Below, piece by piece: positions 25,340 to 34,166 of a DNA stretch of 42,037 nucleotides (within the stretch, counting starts at the first letter, position 1; the number at the start of each line of letters is the position of its first letter). The notes under the pieces are model-generated. The model did not search any database, had not been told where the DNA came from, and saw nothing but the letters and a program-made list of their open reading frames with translations. Origin of the DNA: Rhodospirillaceae bacterium UBA6608 (lineage in GTDB: Bacteria; Pseudomonadota; Alphaproteobacteria; Rhodospirillales_A; Casp-alpha2); NCBI GenBank assembly GCA_002433335.1, contig DJHY01000038.1, positions 1-42,037 on the forward strand. The letters run 5' to 3'. The position numbers and the translations under genes were made by a program.

Positions 25340-26455
25340 TTACAGGAACAGGGCCAGCACGCCGGTATAGCCGTACAGCCGCGCGTTCGAAATTTCGCCG
25401 TTGCCGTAGAACCCGACCAGGGGGAAATCCCCCAACCGCTCGACGATCAGGGCCATTTCCTTGCCCGGCGCGCCGAACATCCCCGGCCCGCGCGCAACGC
25501 AGGAAAAATACAGCCCGGCCCGGGGCGGCGACGGCAGGCGCGCCTTCAACCCGTTGACCATGTCGACCAGATCCTGTTCGGCGGAAATCGGATCGCGGCG
25601 CACGAACATCACCCGGTCGCCGACCTCGACCGCGCCGCCGACGGCGATCCAGCCGCGTTCCACATCGATGCCCATCAGCGACCGGACCAAGTAATCCCGT
25701 GTATCCGACCCCTGCACCGGGAAGGCCGCATGGATATAGCCCGCGACCCGTTCCAGGTTACGCGCCAGCAATTCGCCGATATCGCCCTTCATCACGTCCA
25801 GCGCCGGACGGCCGTCGATCGACATGATGATGTTGTCGGCGGCTTCGGTTATTTGGCGCGGCTCGCCCACCGGGGTGCAGCCCTGGGTCAGGCCGGTCGC
25901 GACCTGTACCTCGGGGCCGAACAGCACGCCGGAGACCCCGCCCTTGACCACGCTGTTCGCGACCTGCGCCCCGCTGCCGCGCGACGCCGTCAGCCCGCCG
26001 ACCAGGAACGACGACAATCCCGCCGCCGCTTCGTTGAGAATTTCCGGCAGGCTGTGATTGTAGGGATCGCCATGGACAACGGCGAAAGGCGCGGCCCCAC
26101 CGTCGACCCAACCACGAACCGCCGCCGGCATGGCGCCGAGCCCGCCGCGCAGCACCGGGAACACACGAAACGCGTCTTCGGGAAAAGCCCCAACCAGAAC
26201 CGCCGCCGCCGGCTCGTCATGATATTCCTGCGCGCCGCCGCAAATGCCCAAGCCGATGGTCCCGGCCCATTCCTCGATGCCGAGCGTTTGACGCAGAAAG
26301 GTCAGGATCGACGACAGGTCGTCGGTCAGAGGATCGGTGACGTAAAGAAAGCCCAGGTTCGCCCCCTCGGGCAGAGGGTCCAATTGCCGCGCCAGATCGC
26401 GGGCGATGTCGGCCCAATCGCCGCCCCCGGCATGGGCGTGACGAAACCCGTTCAC
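25340..26455 (-). CDS. FIST N- and C-domain sensory protein
   Basis: A 371-residue protein that fits the FIST family (F-box and intracellular signal-transduction), with N-terminal FIST about 30-215 (GANLGFLYVTDPLTDD; GIGLGICG; FLVGGLTASRG) and C-terminal FIST_C about 220-350 (EAADNIIMSIDGRPALDVM; GSDTRDYLVRSLMGID; ARLYGYTGVLAL at the end). These domains are proposed to bind small ligands, possibly amino acids, and often sit with kinases or cyclases; here no output domain is fused. GTG 26455 overlaps the esterase stop (GTGA), so it is coupled to that gene. Confidence 0.85.
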   Translation of the reverse strand: MNGFRHAHAGGGDWADIARDLARQLDPLPEGANLGFLYVTDPLTDDLSSILTFLRQTLGIEEWAGTIGLGICGGAQEYHDEPAAAVLVGAFPEDAFRVFPVLRGGLGAMPAAVRGWVDGGAAPFAVVHGDPYNHSLPEILNEAAAGLSSFLVGGLTASRGSGAQVANSVVKGGVSGVLFGPEVQVATGLTQGCTPVGEPRQITEAADNIIMSIDGRPALDVMKGDIGELLARNLERVAGYIHAAFPVQGSDTRDYLVRSLMGIDVERGWIAVGGAVEVGDRVMFVRRDPISAEQDLVDMVNGLKARLPSPPRAGLYFSCVARGPGMFGAPGKEMALIVERLGDFPLVGFYGNGEISNARLYGYTGVLALFL

Positions 26456-27162
26456 GATGCACCTGCCTTTGTCGCGGCCCGGTCCAGCAGCTTCAGAACC
26501 CTGGGCAGGATGCGGCGGACGACTTCGCGCACGCCGTCGGGGTTGGGATGGATGCCGTCTTCCTGATTCAATTCAGGCTTGGCCGCGACCCCTTCCAGAA
26601 AAAACGGATAGAGGTCCACACCATGCTTTTCCGCCAAACGCGGATAGATGGCATTGAACTCGGCGGCATAGTCCCGGCCCAGGTTCGGCGGTGCCAGCAT
26701 GCCCGCCAGCAAGACCGGCAGACCCGCGTCCCGCAGGGTCGTCACGATCGCGTCCAGGTTGGCGAAGGTCGCTTTCGGATCGACGCCGCGCAGGCCGTCA
26801 TTGGCCCCCAGTTCGACGATCACCGCGTCGGGTTTGTCGCCCAGCGCCCAGGCGACCCGCGCCCGACCGCCCGCCGTGGTATCGCCCGAGACACCGCCGT
26901 TCAGCACCGTGACGTCCCGCCCGGCGGCGCGCAGGGCTTCTTCCAATCGGGGGGTAAAGCCGTCCGGCGCGTTCAGCCCATAACCGGCGGTCAAGCTATC
27001 GCCCAGCACCAACAGACGCTGCGCCGCCCAGGCCCCGCCCGGGAACATCACCGCCACGGCGACGATCAGCAAAGCCGCCGCCACGTTGACATTCGCGGCG
27101 ACAGGCACATATCCCTTGGACGGATATCTCAATACTGACAGACGGCGGCGGAACAATTTCAT
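26452..27162 (-). CDS. Secreted SGNH/GDSL hydrolase (TesA-like thioesterase/arylesterase)
   Basis: A 236-residue exported hydrolase. An N-terminal signal (basic n-region RRR, hydrophobic LLIVAVAVMF, cleavage near AWA-AQ) is followed by the blocks of the SGNH fold: block I GDSLTAG with nucleophile S56, Gly block GVSGDTT, block III GANDGL, and block V DGIHPNPDG giving Asp and His. This is the TesA/I/protease I/lysophospholipase L1 family, acting on acyl chains in the periplasm. The preferred ATG 27162 overlaps the divergent ABC ATPase start by 2 bp within CATG; GTG 27108, preceded by AAGGGAT, is a shorter alternative but lacks a basic n-region. The tesA-ybbA-ybbP order is as in E. coli. Confidence 0.87.
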   Translation of the reverse strand: MKLFRRRLSVLRYPSKGYVPVAANVNVAAALLIVAVAVMFPGGAWAAQRLLVLGDSLTAGYGLNAPDGFTPRLEEALRAAGRDVTVLNGGVSGDTTAGGRARVAWALGDKPDAVIVELGANDGLRGVDPKATFANLDAIVTTLRDAGLPVLLAGMLAPPNLGRDYAAEFNAIYPRLAEKHGVDLYPFFLEGVAAKPELNQEDGIHPNPDGVREVVRRILPRVLKLLDRAATKAGAS

Positions 27163-27910
27163 GGATGCTTTCCCGAACGGAACAGCCGGACCGAAAGACA
27201 ACAACGGCCCGGCGACGCCCGCGGTACGGACGCAGGATTTGCGCCTTACCCTGGAGAGCGAAGCCGGTGAGGTCAATATCCTAAAAGGCATTGATCTGAC
27301 CATCGACGCCGGAGAGACGGTCGGCATCGTCGGCCCCTCCGGGTCGGGCAAGACATCGCTGCTGATGGTTCTGGGCGGGCTGGAGCAAGCCACCGGCGGA
27401 CGCCTGGACGTCGCCGGGCAGGACCTGGGCGCGATGGACGAAGACGGCCTGGCCCGGTTTCGCCGCGACAACCTGGGCATCGTGTTTCAGGATTTTCATT
27501 TGATCCCGACCATGACCGCGCTGGAGAACGTCGCCGTGGCGATGGAATTCGCCGGACGCCCCGATGCCTTCGACCGGGCCGAGGCCGAGCTCAAGGCCGT
27601 CGGTCTGGGCCATCGCATCGGTCATTATCCGGGGCAATTGTCGGGCGGCGAACAACAACGCGTCGCCCTGGCCCGCGCCTTCGCCGGGTCGCCCAAGCTG
27701 TTGCTGGCGGATGAACCGACCGGCAACCTGGACGAACATACCAGCGAGCAGATCATCGACCTGTTGTTCGGCCTGCATGCGCGCGAGGGCACGACGCTGA
27801 TTCTGGTCACCCATCAGATGTCCCTGGCGGAACGCTGCGGGCGGATGTTGACCATCCGCGACGGCCTTGTCGCGGGCGACCGCGCGGCCCTGCAGCGGGC
27901 CGGGGACTGA
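27161..27910 (+). CDS. ABC transporter ATP-binding protein, YbbA-like (LolD/MacB group)
   Basis: A 249-residue nucleotide-binding subunit: Walker A GPSGSGKT (58-65), Q-loop Q110, signature LSGGEQQ (160-166), Walker B LLLADE with catalytic Glu185, and H-loop H218. It belongs to the MacB/LolD-like group that drives lipoprotein or lipid handling rather than import. The divergent esterase and the downstream FtsX-type permease reproduce the tesA-ybbA-ybbP cluster of E. coli. ATG 27161 is in frame with a GTAAC-rich N-terminal tail (MDAFPNGTAGPKDNN) of about 20 residues before the domain. The permease starts 4 bp after its stop. Confidence 0.93.
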   Translation: MDAFPNGTAGPKDNNGPATPAVRTQDLRLTLESEAGEVNILKGIDLTIDAGETVGIVGPSGSGKTSLLMVLGGLEQATGGRLDVAGQDLGAMDEDGLARFRRDNLGIVFQDFHLIPTMTALENVAVAMEFAGRPDAFDRAEAELKAVGLGHRIGHYPGQLSGGEQQRVALARAFAGSPKLLLADEPTGNLDEHTSEQIIDLLFGLHAREGTTLILVTHQMSLAERCGRMLTIRDGLVAGDRAALQRAGD

Positions 27911-27914
27911 CCCC

Positions 27915-30470
27915 ATGGGAAAAAGCCTGCGCCTGTCCTGGCGGTTCGCCTGGCGCGATCTGACCGGCGGCCCGTCGCGGGGACCGCTCGGCGGTTTTCG
28001 CGGCTTGGGTATTTTCCTGGCCTGCCTGGTTCTGGGCGTCACGGCCATCGCCGCCGTGGGCTCGTTGTCGCAGTCCTTCGTCGCCGGGTTGGACCGCGAC
28101 GGCACCAAGCTTTTGGGCGGCGACGTCGATTTGCGCCTGACCCACCGGGCGGCGGAGCCGGAACAAATGGCCTGGCTGGCGGCGCGGGTACGCGCCCAGT
28201 CGAACGTGGTCGAAATGCGCACCATGGCCCGCCCGCTGGACCCCAAGGCGCGGCGATCGCTGGCCGAGTTGAAGGCCGTCGACAACACCTATCCCCTGGC
28301 CGGGGTGCTGGTCACCGAACCGTCCCTGCCCCTGGCCGAAATCCTGAGCCGTCGGGACGGCACCTGGGGTGCGGCCGTCGACCGCAACCTGCTGACCCGC
28401 CTGAACGCCGCCGTCGGCGACAACGTGCATGTGGGCGAGGCCGAATTCCAGATCCGCGCCGTCATCGCGTCAGAGCCGGACCGCGTCGCCAGCGTGTTTT
28501 CCTTCGGCCCGCGGTTCATGATTTCCATGGACGCCCTGGATGCCACCGGGCTGGTCCAACCGGGCAGCCAGATCCGCTATCACCACCGTCTGTCCTTGCC
28601 GCCCGGCGCCTCGACCCCGCAGTTCATCGAGGATTTGAAAGCCGCCTTCCCCGAAGCCGGCTGGCGCATTCGCGCCGCCGACGAGGCCGCGCCCGGCGGT
28701 CGTCGCTTCGTCGAACGGCTGACCCAGTTCATGGGCTTCGTCGGGCTGACCGTGCTGCTGGTCGGCGGGATCGGCATCACCAACGCGGTGTCCGGCTATC
28801 TGGATCAGCGATCGTCGACCATCGCGACGCTGAAATGCCTGGGTGCGCCGGGTGGGCTGATCTTCGCGATCTATCTGATCCAGGTGCTGATCCTGGCGGC
28901 GGGCGGGGTCGTGCTGGGCCTGATCCTGGGGGCGGCGCTGCCCTGGCTGGGGGCTGCCGCGTTCGGGGCCTTGTTGCCGGTCGCGCCCGAGCCGGGCATC
29001 TATCCCCGGGCCCTGATCTCGGCGGCGGCCTTCGGCATGCTGTCGGCGGCGACCTTCGCACTGTGGCCCCTGGCGCGGGCGCGCGAGGTTCGGGCGGCCG
29101 ACCTGTTCCGCGACCGGGTGACCCCGGCCCGGCGGCGGCCGCGCGGCGGCTATCTGATGTTGATCGCTCTGGGCGTCGCCGCCTTGGCGGCGCTGACCGT
29201 GGCGACGGCGGCGGAGCCCTGGTTCGCCTATTGGTTCGTCGGCGGGGCGATCGCCTTTCTTGGCGTATTGCGCGCCGCGGCCTGGGCCGTCGGCAAGGCG
29301 GCGCGGACCCTGCCGCATCCGCCGGGGGCGCGCCTGCGTCTGGTCGTCGCCAACCTGGGTCGGCCCGACAGCATGGTGCCCAGCGTCGTAACCTCGCTGG
29401 GGTTGGGGCTGGCCGTGTTGGTCGCTGTCGCGCTGATCGACGCCAATATGACGCGCCAAGTCACCGAACGCCTGCCCGACCGCGCCCCGGCGTTTTTCTT
29501 CCTGGATATTCAGAACGATCAGGTCGCCGATTTCGACGCCACGGTGATGGCCATCGACGGCACGGCGCATCTGCAACGGGTGCCGTCCCTGCGCGGGCGC
29601 ATTACCGAAATCAACGGCGTGCCGGTCGAACAGGTCGACGTCGCCCCCGACAGCCAATGGGCCATTCGCGGCGACCGCGCCCTGACCTATGCCGCCGAAA
29701 AACCCAAGGGCAGCGAGATCGTGGCCGGGGAATGGTGGCCGACCGATTACGCCGGGCCGACTGCGATCTCGCTCGACGCCAACCTGGCCAAGGGCTTCGG
29801 CATCGGCCTGGGCGACACGCTGACGTTGAACGTCCTGGGCCGACCGATCACCGCCACGGTCAAAAGCCTGCGGCAGATCGATTGGCGGTCGTTGCGGTTC
29901 GATTTCGCGATCATCTTCGCGCCCGGCGCGTTGGAAGGCGCACCGCACAGTCATATCGCCGCCGTCGAAGCCCCGCCCCAAGCCGAAGATGCGATCGAAC
30001 GGACCGTCGCCGACAAATTCCTGAACGTTTCGGCCATCCGCGTGCGCGAAGCCCTGGAAGCCGCCGCCCGGATCATGGCCGGGGTCAGCTGGGCCGTGCG
30101 CGGCGTCGCCGCCGTGACCATCGCCGCGGGGGCCCTGGTGCTGGCCGGAACCATTGCCGCCGGGCACCGCCGCCGCGTCTACGACGCCGTGGTGTTCAAG
30201 GTGCTGGGCGCGGACCGCAGGCGGGTGCTGGGCGGCTATCTCCTGGAGTACGGGATGCTCGGCCTGTTGACCGCCGTGATCGGAGCAGGCGTCGGGACCG
30301 CCGCCGCCTGGGGCATCGTCGTGCATTTGATGAAAAGCGATTGGGCGTTCGATCCCGCCGCCGCCGGAACGACGGCGCTGTTCTGCCTGGCCGTGACCCT
30401 GGCCATGGGCCTGTTCGGGACCTGGCGGGCGATGGGCCGCAAGGCCATGCCCCTATTGAGAAATCAATAG
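27915..30470 (+). CDS. ABC transporter permease, YbbP-like (FtsX/MacB type)
   Basis: An 851-residue inner-membrane permease. After an N-terminal helix (FLACLVLGVTAIAAVG), it has a large periplasmic domain (about 45-250), then a cluster of FtsX helices (about 270-420), two more helices, another periplasmic region (about 530-690), and a final FtsX block (about 720-850, ending in AMGLFGTWRAMGRKAMPLLRNQ). This double FtsX architecture is that of YbbP, whose role in E. coli is undefined but linked to envelope lipids. ATG 27915 is 4 bp after ybbA. The esterase and ATPase neighbours support one divergent functional unit. Confidence 0.92.
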   Translation: MGKSLRLSWRFAWRDLTGGPSRGPLGGFRGLGIFLACLVLGVTAIAAVGSLSQSFVAGLDRDGTKLLGGDVDLRLTHRAAEPEQMAWLAARVRAQSNVVEMRTMARPLDPKARRSLAELKAVDNTYPLAGVLVTEPSLPLAEILSRRDGTWGAAVDRNLLTRLNAAVGDNVHVGEAEFQIRAVIASEPDRVASVFSFGPRFMISMDALDATGLVQPGSQIRYHHRLSLPPGASTPQFIEDLKAAFPEAGWRIRAADEAAPGGRRFVERLTQFMGFVGLTVLLVGGIGITNAVSGYLDQRSSTIATLKCLGAPGGLIFAIYLIQVLILAAGGVVLGLILGAALPWLGAAAFGALLPVAPEPGIYPRALISAAAFGMLSAATFALWPLARAREVRAADLFRDRVTPARRRPRGGYLMLIALGVAALAALTVATAAEPWFAYWFVGGAIAFLGVLRAAAWAVGKAARTLPHPPGARLRLVVANLGRPDSMVPSVVTSLGLGLAVLVAVALIDANMTRQVTERLPDRAPAFFFLDIQNDQVADFDATVMAIDGTAHLQRVPSLRGRITEINGVPVEQVDVAPDSQWAIRGDRALTYAAEKPKGSEIVAGEWWPTDYAGPTAISLDANLAKGFGIGLGDTLTLNVLGRPITATVKSLRQIDWRSLRFDFAIIFAPGALEGAPHSHIAAVEAPPQAEDAIERTVADKFLNVSAIRVREALEAAARIMAGVSWAVRGVAAVTIAAGALVLAGTIAAGHRRRVYDAVVFKVLGADRRRVLGGYLLEYGMLGLLTAVIGAGVGTAAAWGIVVHLMKSDWAFDPAAAGTTALFCLAVTLAMGLFGTWRAMGRKAMPLLRNQ

Positions 30471-30514
30471 CCAGCGCGACTTATTAACAGCTTTGTGATC
30501 GTTTCCGGTTCCAG

Positions 30515-30542
30515 TTGAAATTTGGCGGAACGCTGCCATATT
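30515..30542 (+). promoter_or_regulatory. Probable promoter of the BI-1/YccA gene
   Basis: TTGAAA (30515-30520), 16-bp spacer, CATATT (30537-30542). This predicts a leader of about 100 nt before the start codon at 30651. Confidence 0.5.
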
Positions 30543-30650
30543 AGGCGCAGGGGTTTTCACAGGTTTCACCGGGGATGCGGCCAGTCTCACAAAAGCCGAA
30601 AAATCGGCAGGCCGGCAGCCCCGTTAGGGAAGTGTAAAAGGAGAACATCA

Positions 30651-31385
30651 ATGGCTATGGGTTCCAACGACCGGTTCCGGTTGCAGACCGCGCGCATGGA
30701 TCATGCGCAGGCGGCCGATGCAGGGATCGACGTCGGACTGCGCAACTACATGTTGCGTGTTTACAATTACATGTGCATCGGTCTGGGGCTGACCGGCGCC
30801 GTCGCTTTCGCGGCTTCGTCCTCGATGGACGTGATGCAGGTCGTGCACGGCACGCCGCTGCGTTGGGTCGTCATGCTGGCGCCGCTGGGCCTCGTCTTTT
30901 TCCTGTCCGCCCGAATCAACAGCATGCGCGCCTCGACCGCGCAGGCCATGTTCTGGGTCTACGCCGGTTTGATGGGACTGTCGCTCAGCTACATCTTCCT
31001 GGCCTACACGGGCGTCAGCATCGCCCGCGTGTTCTTCATCACCGCCGCTGCCTTCGGCGGGTTGTCGCTGTATGGCTACACCACCAAGAAAGACCTGTCC
31101 GGCATGGGCAGCTTCCTGGTGATGGGCGTGATCGGCATCCTGATCGCCTCGATCGTCAACATTTTCCTGGCGTCGACGGGCCTGCACTTCTTGATTTCGG
31201 TGCTTGGCGTGCTGATCTTCTCCGGCCTGACCGCTTATGACACCCAGCGGATCAAAGCGATCTACGCCGAAAGCGACCATTCGGAAGTGCACGAGAAGAA
31301 GGCCATCATGGGCGCTTTGACGCTCTATCTGGACTTCATCAACATGTTCATCTTCCTGTTGCAGCTGTTCGGCAACCGGAACTAG
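30651..31385 (+). CDS. Bax inhibitor-1/YccA family membrane protein
   Basis: A 244-residue protein with seven predicted transmembrane helices, typical of the BI-1/YccA (TMBIM) family. After a 40-residue charged cytoplasmic N-terminus (FRLQTARMDHAQAADAG), helices run from MCIGLGLTGAVAFAA to the C-terminus, which has the conserved YDTQRIK and a final LYLDFINMFIFLLQLFGNRN. Bacterial members influence protein quality control of membrane proteins (YccA with FtsH) or ion leak. ATG 30651 has AAAGGAGA upstream. A strong terminator follows. It is monocistronic. Confidence 0.93.
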   Translation: MAMGSNDRFRLQTARMDHAQAADAGIDVGLRNYMLRVYNYMCIGLGLTGAVAFAASSSMDVMQVVHGTPLRWVVMLAPLGLVFFLSARINSMRASTAQAMFWVYAGLMGLSLSYIFLAYTGVSIARVFFITAAAFGGLSLYGYTTKKDLSGMGSFLVMGVIGILIASIVNIFLASTGLHFLISVLGVLIFSGLTAYDTQRIKAIYAESDHSEVHEKKAIMGALTLYLDFINMFIFLLQLFGNRN

Positions 31386-31422
31386 GAACGCGCGGCCTTC
31401 CGCCCCGGAAGGCGCAAAAATC

Positions 31423-31461
31423 AAAACCGCCCGGCGGCTTTCGCCCCGGGCGGTTTTTTTT
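31423..31461 (+). terminator. Strong Rho-independent terminator after the BI-1/YccA gene
   Basis: A perfect 12-bp outer stem AAAACCGCCCGG/CCGGGCGGTTTT (31423-31434, 31446-31457), extended by an inner GGC/GCC, and an uninterrupted run of eight Ts. A smaller hairpin GCCTTCC/GGAAGGC lies just before it. Confidence 0.93.
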
Positions 31462-31520
31462 GACTCTTTTGTTTGCGCAAAACAACGTCGCGGGCCTGAC
31501 GGCCCGCTCGGGTTTTGCGG

Positions 31521-32498
31521 CTATGCCAGCCGATCCAGCGGCGCGTCGCCCCGGAAGAACGCATCCAGGTTGTCCAACGCCCGGTCGCCCATGGCGTTGC
31601 GGGTTTCCATGGTGGCGCTGCCGATATGCGGCAGGATGAACGCGTTCGGCAGATCGAAATAACGCGGATCGACGTTCGGCTCGCCATTGAACACGTCCAG
31701 GCCCGCCGCCGCGATCCGCCCCGACTTCAGGGCTTCGACCAAGGCATCGTCGTTGACGATATCGCCGCGCGCCGTGTTGACGACCACCGCCCCTTGCGGC
31801 ATCAGCGCAATGCCCTCGGCATTGATCAAGTGATGGGTCTGGGGCGTCGATTCACAATGGATCGACAGGAACTGCGAGACCTTCAACAGCGACTGCGGCG
31901 TGTCGTGATAGACTGCGCCCTGTTCCAGGTCCGGCGTCAGGCGCGAACGGTTGTGGTAGTGGATCGTCATACCCATGGCCCGGGCCCGGGCGGCGGCGGC
32001 GCGACCGATCCGCCCCATGCCGAGAATGCCCAGAACCTTGCCCTGCGCGCCGATGCCCAGCAACTGCGTCGGCTTCCAGCCGCCGACGCCCGGCCAGCCA
32101 CCGGAGCTGACCATTTCGAACCCTTCACGGGCCCGGCGCGAGGCCGCCAGCAGCAACAGGATGGTGATGTCGGCCACCGCCTCGGTCAGGACATCGGGCG
32201 TGTTGGTCACGACCAGGCCCCGAGCCTTGGCTACGTCCAGGTCGATATGTTCATAGCCGACCGAAAACGTCGCCAGCATGCGCACGTTGGCCGGCAGGTC
32301 GCGGATGACCTCGGCCGGGTATTTGGTCCGCGCACTGGTCAGGATGGCATCGACGTCGCCCGCCCGGGCGATCACGTCGGCGCCGGTCCAATTGGCGTCC
32401 TCGGAATTGACGATGCAGTCATAATCCCGCGCCGCACGCTCCATCACATGGGGCGGGAACACGCGAGCCACCAAAAGGCGCGGTTTGTTATCGGACAT
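31521..32498 (-). CDS. D-isomer-specific 2-hydroxyacid dehydrogenase (glyoxylate/hydroxypyruvate reductase-like)
   Basis: A 325-residue NAD(P)-dependent enzyme. The nucleotide motif is GILGMGRIG (G160-x-G162-x2-G165), and the catalytic triad R244 (NTARGD), E273 (FNGEP), H291 (PHIGSA) is intact. Sequence is closest to GyaR-type glyoxylate reductases, which interconvert glyoxylate and glycolate or hydroxypyruvate and D-glycerate. ATG 32498 is preceded by AAGGAG. It lies 22 bp after an SDR gene on the same strand, so they form a two-gene operon, perhaps for a hydroxy-acid pathway. The substrate is inferred only by similarity. Confidence 0.93.
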   Translation of the reverse strand: MSDNKPRLLVARVFPPHVMERAARDYDCIVNSEDANWTGADVIARAGDVDAILTSARTKYPAEVIRDLPANVRMLATFSVGYEHIDLDVAKARGLVVTNTPDVLTEAVADITILLLLAASRRAREGFEMVSSGGWPGVGGWKPTQLLGIGAQGKVLGILGMGRIGRAAAARARAMGMTIHYHNRSRLTPDLEQGAVYHDTPQSLLKVSQFLSIHCESTPQTHHLINAEGIALMPQGAVVVNTARGDIVNDDALVEALKSGRIAAAGLDVFNGEPNVDPRYFDLPNAFILPHIGSATMETRNAMGDRALDNLDAFFRGDAPLDRLA

Positions 32499-32520
32499 GA
32501 TTGGCTCCTTGCCCTGGTCG

Positions 32521-33261
32521 TTAGATACAACGTCCGCCGTCGATTTCCATGCAGACGCCGGTCAGGAACTCGGCTTCGTCCGAGGCCAGGAACAGCGCCG
32601 CGTTGGCGACGTCTTCCGGGGTCGACATCCGGCCCAGGGGGATCGTCGTGTTGTATTGCGCCCGCAGTTCCGGGGAATCGCCGCCCATGAAATCGGCGGT
32701 CAGGCCGGTGGCCCCCAGGACCGGGTTCAGCGCGCAGACGCGGATTTTGTCCGCCGCCAGCTCGCCCGCCATCGATTTGGTCAGGGTGATCGCCGCCCCC
32801 TTGGACCCGTTGTACCAGGTCAGGCCCGGGCGGGGCCGCACGCCCGCGGTCGAGGCGGTGTTGATGATCACCCCGCCGCCTTGCGCCTTCATATGGGGCA
32901 CGGCGTGAATCGCGGCCAGATAGATGCTTTTGACGTTCACCGCGTAGATGCGGTCGAAATCTTCTTCGCTGACGCTCAACAGGTCGCCGCGCTTTTGCGC
33001 GATACCCGCGTTATTGACCAGAATGTCGATGCGGCCGAACCAGCCGATGGTGGCGTCGACCATGGCCTTGACCTGGTCGCTGTTGGACACGTCACATTGA
33101 AAGGACCGCGCCTGAATGTCGCGGGCGACACGCTCGGCGGCTTCGCCGTTGATATCGGCGACCACGACCTTGGCCCCTTCCTTGGTGAAGCGGCGCACGA
33201 TGCCTTCGCCGAAACCCGAGCCCGCACCGGTGACCAGTGCAACTTTGTCCTGAAGTCTCAT
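32521..33261 (-). CDS. Short-chain dehydrogenase/reductase
   Basis: A 246-residue classical SDR. Cofactor motif TGAGSGFG (11-18), NNAG (83-86), and catalytic S137, Y150 and K154 (in TASTAG and YNGSK) are all present. It has a C-terminal GGRCI ending seen in many 3-oxoacyl-[ACP] reductase-like or sugar SDRs, whose real substrates vary widely. The acidic residue after beta-2 (VADIN) favours NAD. ATG 33261 was chosen as the first codon of the Rossmann fold; an upstream in-frame extension is unlike SDRs. It is the first gene of a two-gene operon with the hydroxyacid dehydrogenase. Confidence 0.92.
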   Translation of the reverse strand: MRLQDKVALVTGAGSGFGEGIVRRFTKEGAKVVVADINGEAAERVARDIQARSFQCDVSNSDQVKAMVDATIGWFGRIDILVNNAGIAQKRGDLLSVSEEDFDRIYAVNVKSIYLAAIHAVPHMKAQGGGVIINTASTAGVRPRPGLTWYNGSKGAAITLTKSMAGELAADKIRVCALNPVLGATGLTADFMGGDSPELRAQYNTTIPLGRMSTPEDVANAALFLASDEAEFLTGVCMEIDGGRCI

Positions 33262-33384
33262 TGTTTGTTTCCTGATTTTATCTTGGCCGCCTGCACGAGG
33301 GAGGGCGCGCGGCGGATCGTTTCTTCCGTGGGCGGCATCAGGCCATATCGACAGGGCCGCCTCAAGGATTTTCCCAGGCGGAAT

Positions 33385-33394
33385 TGTCCGGACA
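33385..33394. promoter_or_regulatory. Candidate operator upstream of the SDR operon
   Basis: TGTCCGGACA is a perfect 10-bp palindrome in the wider TTGTCCGGACACAA, centred 128 bp upstream of the SDR start. GntR-family sites often look similar, but no GntR gene is in the window. Confidence 0.25.
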
Positions 33395-33485
33395 CAAAAG
33401 TGCGATTTCGTTTCGGGATCGGACCGGTTTGAACGCAACCCGATGGCGGGTCACGATAATTCGCCCGGGAGCTGCCCAGGCTGGA

Positions 33486-34166
33486 TCAGAAAGCGCCGCG
33501 CTTCAGGATGTCCATCGCGCTGTTCAACTGGCTCATCCGGCGGTGATCGCCATGGGGGCTGTCCGGGTGATGAATGGTTGCCAGCATTCGGAACCGCGCG
33601 CGCAACGTCTCGCTATCGGGCAGACGGCCCGGGGGAAAACCCAGAACGTAAAGCGCATCCTCGCGCGAGCGCACGCCGTCATCCAAGGGATCGAAGGAAA
33701 GGACCGAAACGATCGTCCGCAGTCGAACAAGCTCCTCCGGATCAACAACCTCGCGTCCGGTTGCCATCGGCTCTTCTTCCACCACCTCTTCCTGGGCCCG
33801 TAGATCGTTGGGATCGGCCAACAGCACTTGGGTTTCGCCGTTCTCCAGGGCCAGGGCGATCGCCAGGGCGCGGCGCATGAATTCAACCTCGAACCCCGGC
33901 GACATCCGCACCTGCAGGCGCGGCTTACGGCGCCAGGGCCGACCCTTGGCCGCACCCGATTTCAGGATAACCGTTTCGCGGTCGTCAGGTTCCGGCTCGC
34001 CCGGATCGGGATATTCACGGATTACGTTTTCAGGGACGACCAACAGGACGGAGCGCGCCAAGTCGCCGACGTTGACGCGCCGCCGAACGGCCAAGTCCGA
34101 GACCGCATCTCGGAACCCGGATGAACATGGAATGGTATAGGAATGTTTTTTCAGGTCCTGCGTCAT
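33486..34166 (-). CDS. Hypothetical protein with ribbon-helix-helix-like N-terminus and C-terminal J domain
   Basis: A 226-residue protein. Residues 8-48 (HSYTIPCSSGFRDAVSDLAVRRR; NVGDLARSVLL) resemble a ribbon-helix-helix DNA-binding module. An Asp/Glu/Pro-rich linker and a segment at 85-115 follow. Residues 168-222 form a J domain: ALYVLGFPPGRLPDSETLRARFRMLATIHHPDSPHGD with the invariant H200-P201-D202, which stimulates Hsp70 ATPase. I infer a regulator or adaptor that recruits DnaK. GGGGTGG precedes ATG 34166. It is alone on its strand, with 224 bp to the SDR and 678 bp to the next gene. I do not recognise a named family for the whole protein. Confidence 0.75.
   Translation of the reverse strand: MTQDLKKHSYTIPCSSGFRDAVSDLAVRRRVNVGDLARSVLLVVPENVIREYPDPGEPEPDDRETVILKSGAAKGRPWRRKPRLQVRMSPGFEVEFMRRALAIALALENGETQVLLADPNDLRAQEEVVEEEPMATGREVVDPEELVRLRTIVSVLSFDPLDDGVRSREDALYVLGFPPGRLPDSETLRARFRMLATIHHPDSPHGDHRRMSQLNSAMDILKRGAF

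Noticed and set aside
28470..30326. 618-codon minus-strand frame over the YbbP-like permease
   Set aside because: Antisense shadow with His/Arg/Gln/Gly-rich composition; the plus-strand permease has clear FtsX helices.
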